Source: Pseudomonadota bacterium (lineage in GTDB: Bacteria > Bdellovibrionota > Bdellovibrionia > Bdellovibrionales > JACTMU01). Taken from it: a stretch of DNA of 35,459 nucleotides. This document shows positions 32,169 through 35,459 of the stretch, in pieces; the stretch's first letter is position 1; each line of letters starts with the position of its first letter. The DNA is taken from positions 1-35,459 of the forward strand of contig JACTMU010000018.1 of NCBI GenBank assembly GCA_014584465.1, in the 5' to 3' direction. The translations under genes and the position numbers were made by a program. The notes beneath the pieces were generated by a model. That model worked only from the letters and a program-made list of their open reading frames with translations. It was not told the origin of the DNA and searched no databases.

Positions 32169-32245
32169 GCGGGTGTAGCTCAGTTGGCTAGAGCGCAACC
32201 TTGCCAAGGTTGAGGTCGTGAGTTCGAGCCTCATCACCCGCTCCA
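32169..32245 (+). tRNA. tRNA-Gly (anticodon GCC)
   Basis: 77 bases including an encoded CCA. The acceptor stem GCGGGTG/CACCCGC, D-arm with AGCTCAGTTGG, anticodon stem CAACC/GGTTG with loop TTGCCAA, and T-arm with GTTCGAGCC all pair. The gene borders an apparent genomic island, for which tRNA 3' ends are common integration targets. No second copy of the 3' end is visible in the window. Confidence 0.97.
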
Positions 32246-32360
32246 TTTTTCCCACCCTGCGTAAGTTGGAATTCGGTAAGTGTGAGTAACTCAAATCAAA
32301 ATTAAAGTGGCGCGGTCCACAGCGCTCTTCAGAAATTCAACGCTACATAACACCAAAAAA

Positions 32361-32409
32361 CACCAGTTGGCTTCACGAAGCCAGATTCTTGGCTTCGTGA
32401 TTTCTGGTG
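32361..32409 (+). ncRNA. Long hairpin downstream of tRNA-Gly, possible structured RNA
   Basis: CACCAG (32361-32366) pairs with CTGGTG (32404-32409) and TCACGAAGCCA (32373-32383) pairs with TGGCTTCGTGA (32390-32400), 17 pairs around a six-base loop with one internal loop. The left side TGGCTTCACGAAGCCA is palindromic by itself, so alternative folds exist. No T-tract follows, arguing against a simple terminator. Confidence 0.45.
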
Positions 32410-32451
32410 ATTGTCATCGAGCAGCCCAAAAAATCAGCAAAACAGCGATTT

Positions 32452-32489
32452 GCTCAGGTGGTTGAGCACCCAAGCTCGACTACCTGAGC
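32452..32489 (+). ncRNA. 16-bp hairpin with G-U wobbles in the leader of the XRE gene
   Basis: GCTCAGGTGGTTGAGC (32452-32467) and GCTCGACTACCTGAGC (32474-32489) form a continuous 16-pair stem with a six-base loop. The two non-Watson-Crick positions are both G-U in RNA, which suggests selection as RNA rather than DNA. It ends 31 bp before ATG 32521, so it lies in the regulator's leader or is a separate small RNA. Confidence 0.5.
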
Positions 32490-32520
32490 GTCGCCTTTCT
32501 GCCAGAAAAGGGGCTCGAAT

Positions 32521-32862
32521 ATGAAAAAGGATCGAACCGTACCCGTCACCGAAGAAGTACGGGTCTTGAAATACATGAGAATTCAAGCTGGTCTTTCACT
32601 CAAGAAAGCCGCCAAGCAATTCAACATGACTGACGGAGCTATCAGTCATATCGAGAACGGCAAGATGCGGTTGCCATCTGATCGCATCGAACAAATGGTC
32701 ACGGTCTACGGCTTTGCCATGAGCGATTTTTTCAAGCTCTCGCGGTCTAAGAAGTTGCCAAATGATCGCCGCCAAGAATGCGAACGACTTCTCAAGACGA
32801 CGCCAATCACTCGGTTGGATGACGTTTTCAATTTTCTCAAATCAATAAGCACTGGAGGTTAA
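32521..32862 (+). CDS. XRE-family helix-turn-helix regulator
   Basis: 113 residues. A lambda-repressor-like HTH covers about residues 15-70: LKYMRIQAGLSLKKAAKQF, then MTDGAISHIENGKM with the recognition helix, and a final helix with MVTVYGFAMSDFF. The rest is a short helical tail. It is probably the controller of the downstream island genes and the first gene after tRNA-Gly. GGGG lies about eight bases before ATG. A 61-residue peptide gene starts one base after its stop. Confidence 0.85.
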   Translation: MKKDRTVPVTEEVRVLKYMRIQAGLSLKKAAKQFNMTDGAISHIENGKMRLPSDRIEQMVTVYGFAMSDFFKLSRSKKLPNDRRQECERLLKTTPITRLDDVFNFLKSISTGG

Positions 32863-32863
32863 T

Positions 32864-33049
32864 ATGATAGGCCCAATTCGTTTCGTCTTCGTCGTGATCT
32901 GGTTTGCCATTGGCCTCAGTATGGCTGGCACCCTGAAGGATTGCACTGCCGTGATGGGTAAGAAGGCTGCCATCGCACACAAGCGTGGTGGCATTTCCTA
33001 TGGCTGGTGGAATCGGCAGCTTGTGGGGAGTGGCGAGAAGAAGAAGTAG
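32864..33049 (+). CDS. 61-residue membrane or exported peptide coupled to the XRE gene
   Basis: ATG 32864 is preceded by GGAGG inside the end of the XRE gene. An N-terminal hydrophobic helix (FVFVVIWFAIGLSMAG) is followed by a basic, glycine-rich tail (AAIAHKRGG and GSGEKKK). Such a small hydrophobic product translated with a repressor recalls toxin-antitoxin or phage superinfection modules, but no family is recognised. It ends eight bases before the convergent HerA fragment. Confidence 0.6.
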   Translation: MIGPIRFVFVVIWFAIGLSMAGTLKDCTAVMGKKAAIAHKRGGISYGWWNRQLVGSGEKKK

Positions 33050-33056
33050 CCAGCCA

Positions 33057-33392
33057 TTAGGCTCTCGCGTACCGATAGGTCCCTTTGATGTATTGAGAAA
33101 GATATTGCCCTTTGGATGATGCCCCTTTAAGCTGAACTTTAATCCACCGATTTCCATAAGGACGGGCTTCAACTTCTCGATCAGGTGCGGCTCCCACTCC
33201 AACCTGCGATACTACACCGTATAGATCAACATAACCGACCGGAATCCGTACAAAGCTACCAACTTGCCCTATACGATATCCTTCACCGCGTACAAAACTA
33301 AGTCCCGTAACGGTTTCATTTTTCAATTCAACGGTAATTGTCACTCCGTGAACATCCTGAACCGTTCCGATCAGTGTTGGATCGTGAGTCAC
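33057..33392 (-). pseudogene. HerA HAS-barrel domain only (truncated HerA helicase of a SIR2-HerA system)
   Basis: 111 residues that match the N-terminal HAS barrel of HerA-type helicases: IGTVQDVHGVTITVEL, then YRIGQVGSFVRIPVGY and LYGVVSQVG. Full HerA proteins continue with a RecA-like ATPase of about 400 more residues containing Walker A; here the frame stops after RYARA and no ATPase follows in any frame toward 32864. The start overlaps the SIR2-like gene by four bases (ATGA), exactly as in intact SIR2-HerA operons. It is either a decayed gene or a deliberately short HAS-barrel protein. I favour decay. Confidence 0.7.
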
Positions 33393-33808
33393 TTTGAGCT
33401 TTCCCCGCTATCATCACGAAGAGTGGTCTGATGTGCCAGGAAATTTCCAAGTGACATGAAACCTCCGAGTATGAACTTGCAGCGCTCGTCACGAGCTTTG
33501 GTTCTCCCATCAAGTTTTCCAGTCACGACTGCAAATGCATGGAGTGGGTTATCTGTTTTGGCGGTTTCGTGCCAATCTCCATCCATGGTTCCCAGAACAG
33601 CTCCATCGACAGCCAGTAAATTCAGATTTGCGCACTTTCGAGCTTCCAAAAGAGCTGCTGGATAGTCGGATTTATCGCCAAAGAGACATCCAAAGCAAAT
33701 AGCAGTTGGATTGGAATTGAGTCCGTGAATAATAACTTCATTCAAGTGCTGGTCTGAGAAAGAATATCCAATTTTCGCATTCGCTTTTTTCTCAAAATCC
33801 GCAACCAC
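33389..33808 (-). pseudogene. C-terminal part of a SIR2-like NADase domain protein
   Basis: 139 residues starting at GTG 33808, directly after an in-frame TGA. The SIR2_2-type signature IGYSFSDQHLNEVI is near the start, with the later family elements NLNLLAVDGAVLGTMDGDW and GGFMSLGNFLAHQ. In intact SIR2 proteins of defence systems the Rossmann NAD-binding half, with GAGxS and the catalytic Asn/His, precedes this; it is missing. With the HAS-barrel gene it makes a remnant of the SIR2-HerA anti-phage module, which depletes NAD+ on infection. Confidence 0.72.
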
Positions 33809-34177
33809 TCAGAATTTCAACAGTAATCAAATCACACGGTTACGCTCGCCGAATTCGGTGATGTCACATGATGCTTTCTGATTTTTCGTAGTTTTGGTCT
33901 GCAGAAGTCTGGATTTGGTCTGGATAAGTCTGGATGGCGACCCTCTCAGAAAGTGATCTAACATCTTAATTTCTGTGAACGAATCATTGAATCAGCGAGA
34001 ATCAAAAGTGTCGCTACGCCCAGGTCAAAAAATCTGGTTCACGTCTGACAGTCTGACTACGAGACCATAGTCGCCCTCTTTGCCATCATCCAAATAAACA
34101 AAATCTAATGAACCCCGTCATTTGCCCCGTAAGGTTTTAGCTCTCGAAAGCCGACAAGAATCAGGGATTTAGCAACT
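33809..34177. other. Intergenic region between the SIR2 remnant and qatB, with short direct repeats
   Basis: The 369 bases have no supported gene. The first 90 or so, read on the minus strand, are where the lost SIR2 half should be, but I find no recognisable SIR2 residues in any frame. GTCTGACA/GTCTGACT occurs in tandem at 34043-34058. The qatB promoter must lie here, but no box is convincing. Confidence 0.5.
33893..33934. repeat. Two tandem 21-bp direct repeats
   Basis: TTTGGTCTGCAGAAGTCTGG (33893-33912, plus A) and TTTGGTCTGGATAAGTCTGG (33914-33933, plus A) differ at two bases. The 21-bp period is two helical turns, suggesting a two-site operator or a slippage product, in the divergent control region of qatB and the SIR2 remnant. 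Confidence 0.6.
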
Positions 34178-34771
34178 ATGGGAACATCAGTATCACATCC
34201 ATCACCAGGTGGCTCATCAGCAGGCGGTTCTGAATGGAAGGCAGCCAAAGAGTCTATCAAAGACGGGGCACAGCCACGTCAAATTGTTCAGAATGTTCTC
34301 GCTGCGTTCGGTGCAGAATACGGTGCCGAAGCTCAAGCAGTTCTCATTGATTCAGGTGTAAAAAAAGTAGCGGAGATTCTGGACAACAAACTCCGAGAGG
34401 CCCCTACCAGAAATCAAATGCTGGTAGCCGGGTTCATTACCGATGCTCGCAAAGAACTTGCCCTAACACAAACCAACTCATTCTTCGCTGAACTTGCACT
34501 CGCCGCCGGATCAAAAGCAATTCTTCAAGGCGGTGACAGTCCCTCAAAAGCCTTTGCTGCGGACTTCGCTTCCAAAGTGGTTGATTACGTCGTCTCAAGA
34601 GACCTTCCCTCTACGATTGGATCAAAGGGTCTAGCTAATCTTGAATCGGTAAATAGACTTTTAGGATCAGTCTCTGCGGATTTTCAGGGGCGGGCCCAAG
34701 CATCTGATGAAACCAACTCCGTTAGTATTCTTGAAAACCTCTTAGCAATTCCACGGAGACGTGAACCATGA
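34178..34771 (+). CDS. qatB: QatB-like protein of a Qat-type anti-phage system
   Basis: 197 residues. The N-terminus MGTSVSHPSPGG matches the MGTS-x-S-x2-GP-type start of QatB, followed by a helical, alanine-rich body (IVQNVLAAFGAEYGAEA, FFAELALAAGSKAIL). It is shorter than typical QatB. QatB's biochemical role is not known; it is required for Qat defence. The assignment rests mostly on the coupled next gene: the stop overlaps the qatC start by four bases (ATGA). AGGGA lies ten bases before ATG 34178. No qatA ATPase precedes it. Confidence 0.65.
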   Translation: MGTSVSHPSPGGSSAGGSEWKAAKESIKDGAQPRQIVQNVLAAFGAEYGAEAQAVLIDSGVKKVAEILDNKLREAPTRNQMLVAGFITDARKELALTQTNSFFAELALAAGSKAILQGGDSPSKAFAADFASKVVDYVVSRDLPSTIGSKGLANLESVNRLLGSVSADFQGRAQASDETNSVSILENLLAIPRRREP

Positions 34772-35459
34772 ACGAGTTCACAGTCACCGTTGACAGAGCG
34801 CGGGATCAGCTCCGGGTTACTCCCGGTCGTGTGTACCTTCCGTATGCACGAGAGGGGCAACTTTGGAGTGATCTTGAAAAGCCCTCAAAGGCAACACCGA
34901 ATGGGCATCTCTCACCCGAAGCTCAAGACTTGGTCGATTTTGCTACCGCGATCTTTCATCTCGATAAGATTTGCCCGCGTGGTGAACGTGAACGATGGGT
35001 GCGAAAAATTCATCTTAAAATCGGACTTAGAAACCCAGCGCAGTTTAATTTAATTGCGGATGACCTGAAGTGGGCCTTATCGATTCTTGGTGGGGACAAT
35101 TTTACTTTCGAGGTGACTACTATCCGAACAACTCCCCCGACAGCAACAAAGGGAACGAAGAAGGTCAGGGGTTGGGGACAACTTACCGACATTGCCCTTC
35201 TCTCAGGTGGTCAAGATAGCTTTGCTGGTGCGGCGAAGATCCTTGAGATCCAAGCAAACAACCCACTCCTCGTAAGAGTACATACGCGAGACAAATCAAA
35301 TCCAAGTGAAGTTACAGCCAAACTGAGACAGAGGTTCAATCGTGAACCTGCATTTTACTCCCAATCATTGTCTCTCAGTAAAGTTGACCCACCTGTTCTC
35401 GCTAAAATTGACCCTTTTATTCACTGGCTTACCAATAATTCGTTAGCCCATGGATGTTG
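34768..35459 (+). CDS. qatC: QatC, QueC-like PP-loop protein (partial, runs off window)
   Basis: First 230 residues of a protein open to the last base. An N-terminal domain of about 140 residues precedes the PP-loop LLSGGQDSFAGA (144-155; SGGxDS motif), as in QatC, which carries a QueC-like domain after an extra N-terminal region. QueC makes the 7-cyano-7-deazaguanine base from CDG; Qat systems use this chemistry in phage defence in a way not established. The ATGA overlap with qatB implies coupled translation. qatD (TatD-like nuclease) and possibly qatA would be expected beyond 35459. Confidence 0.78.
   Translation, partial: MNEFTVTVDRARDQLRVTPGRVYLPYAREGQLWSDLEKPSKATPNGHLSPEAQDLVDFATAIFHLDKICPRGERERWVRKIHLKIGLRNPAQFNLIADDLKWALSILGGDNFTFEVTTIRTTPPTATKGTKKVRGWGQLTDIALLSGGQDSFAGAAKILEIQANNPLLVRVHTRDKSNPSEVTAKLRQRFNREPAFYSQSLSLSKVDPPVLAKIDPFIHWLTNNSLAHGC

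Noticed and set aside
32220-32245. tRNA-Gly 3' end as one of a pair of attachment sites
   Set aside because: I could not find a second copy of this sequence in the window, so att sites are not claimed.
32837-33202. 121-residue minus-strand frame as a continuation of HerA
   Set aside because: It does not show a Walker A motif or any HerA ATPase element and lies antisense to the 61-residue peptide gene.

Overview
The window looks like chromosomal DNA from a free-living Gram-negative bacterium of moderate GC. The closest fit by gene content is a Bdellovibrionota / deltaproteobacteria-like lineage: outer-membrane barrels with C-terminal phenylalanine, secreted lipoproteins, an aa3 cytochrome oxidase, a MoxR/CoxE pair, and class II fructose bisphosphatase (GlpX). 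This taxonomic reading is inference; no marker gene such as 16S rRNA is present.

Layout. (1) 1-9482: a fragment of a repeated palindromic element, a half-size UPF0016 cation transporter, a complete oppABCDF oligopeptide importer operon on the minus strand, and a divergent znuABC/mntABC-like metal importer on the plus strand preceded by three phased copies of a palindrome. OppC carries an unusual fibronectin-III-like domain in its first periplasmic loop. (2) 9483-12327: a large secreted FN3-type protein, then about 750 bp of non-coding DNA with a sigma70-like promoter framed by three operator-like sites, two copies of a 163-bp MITE-like palindromic element and two hairpins. (3) 12328-19738: an aerobic terminal-oxidase locus with diheme cytochrome c4, a 32-residue membrane peptide, CoxB, CoxA, a broken CoxC, CoxD, a second subunit III and a CPVC-motif membrane protein. 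A convergent DUF420 (CtaM/YozB-like) gene and a MoxR ATPase/CoxE VWA pair follow. (4) 19729-28359: envelope genes (two outer-membrane barrels, a large lipoprotein with an EF-hand-like loop, a YciB-like membrane protein, two small secreted or membrane proteins) and a methyltransferase pair. (5) 28585-32245: a small plus-strand ORF, a minus-strand operon (thioesterase, glpX, zinc-ribbon protein, SRPBCC protein, small protein), pgsA and tRNA-Gly(GCC).

(6) 32246-35459, immediately downstream of tRNA-Gly, reads as a defence island that runs off the window. It has two strong RNA-like hairpins, an XRE regulator coupled to a 61-residue membrane peptide, a remnant of a SIR2-HerA anti-phage operon (SIR2 C-terminus plus the HerA HAS-barrel only), and a qatB-like/qatC pair (QueC-type PP-loop protein) with no qatA next to it on the upstream side. 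This is the most promising place for an undescribed system. Other top observations are the FN3-containing OppC, the internally deleted cytochrome oxidase subunit III, and the operator-framed promoter that now lacks a gene.
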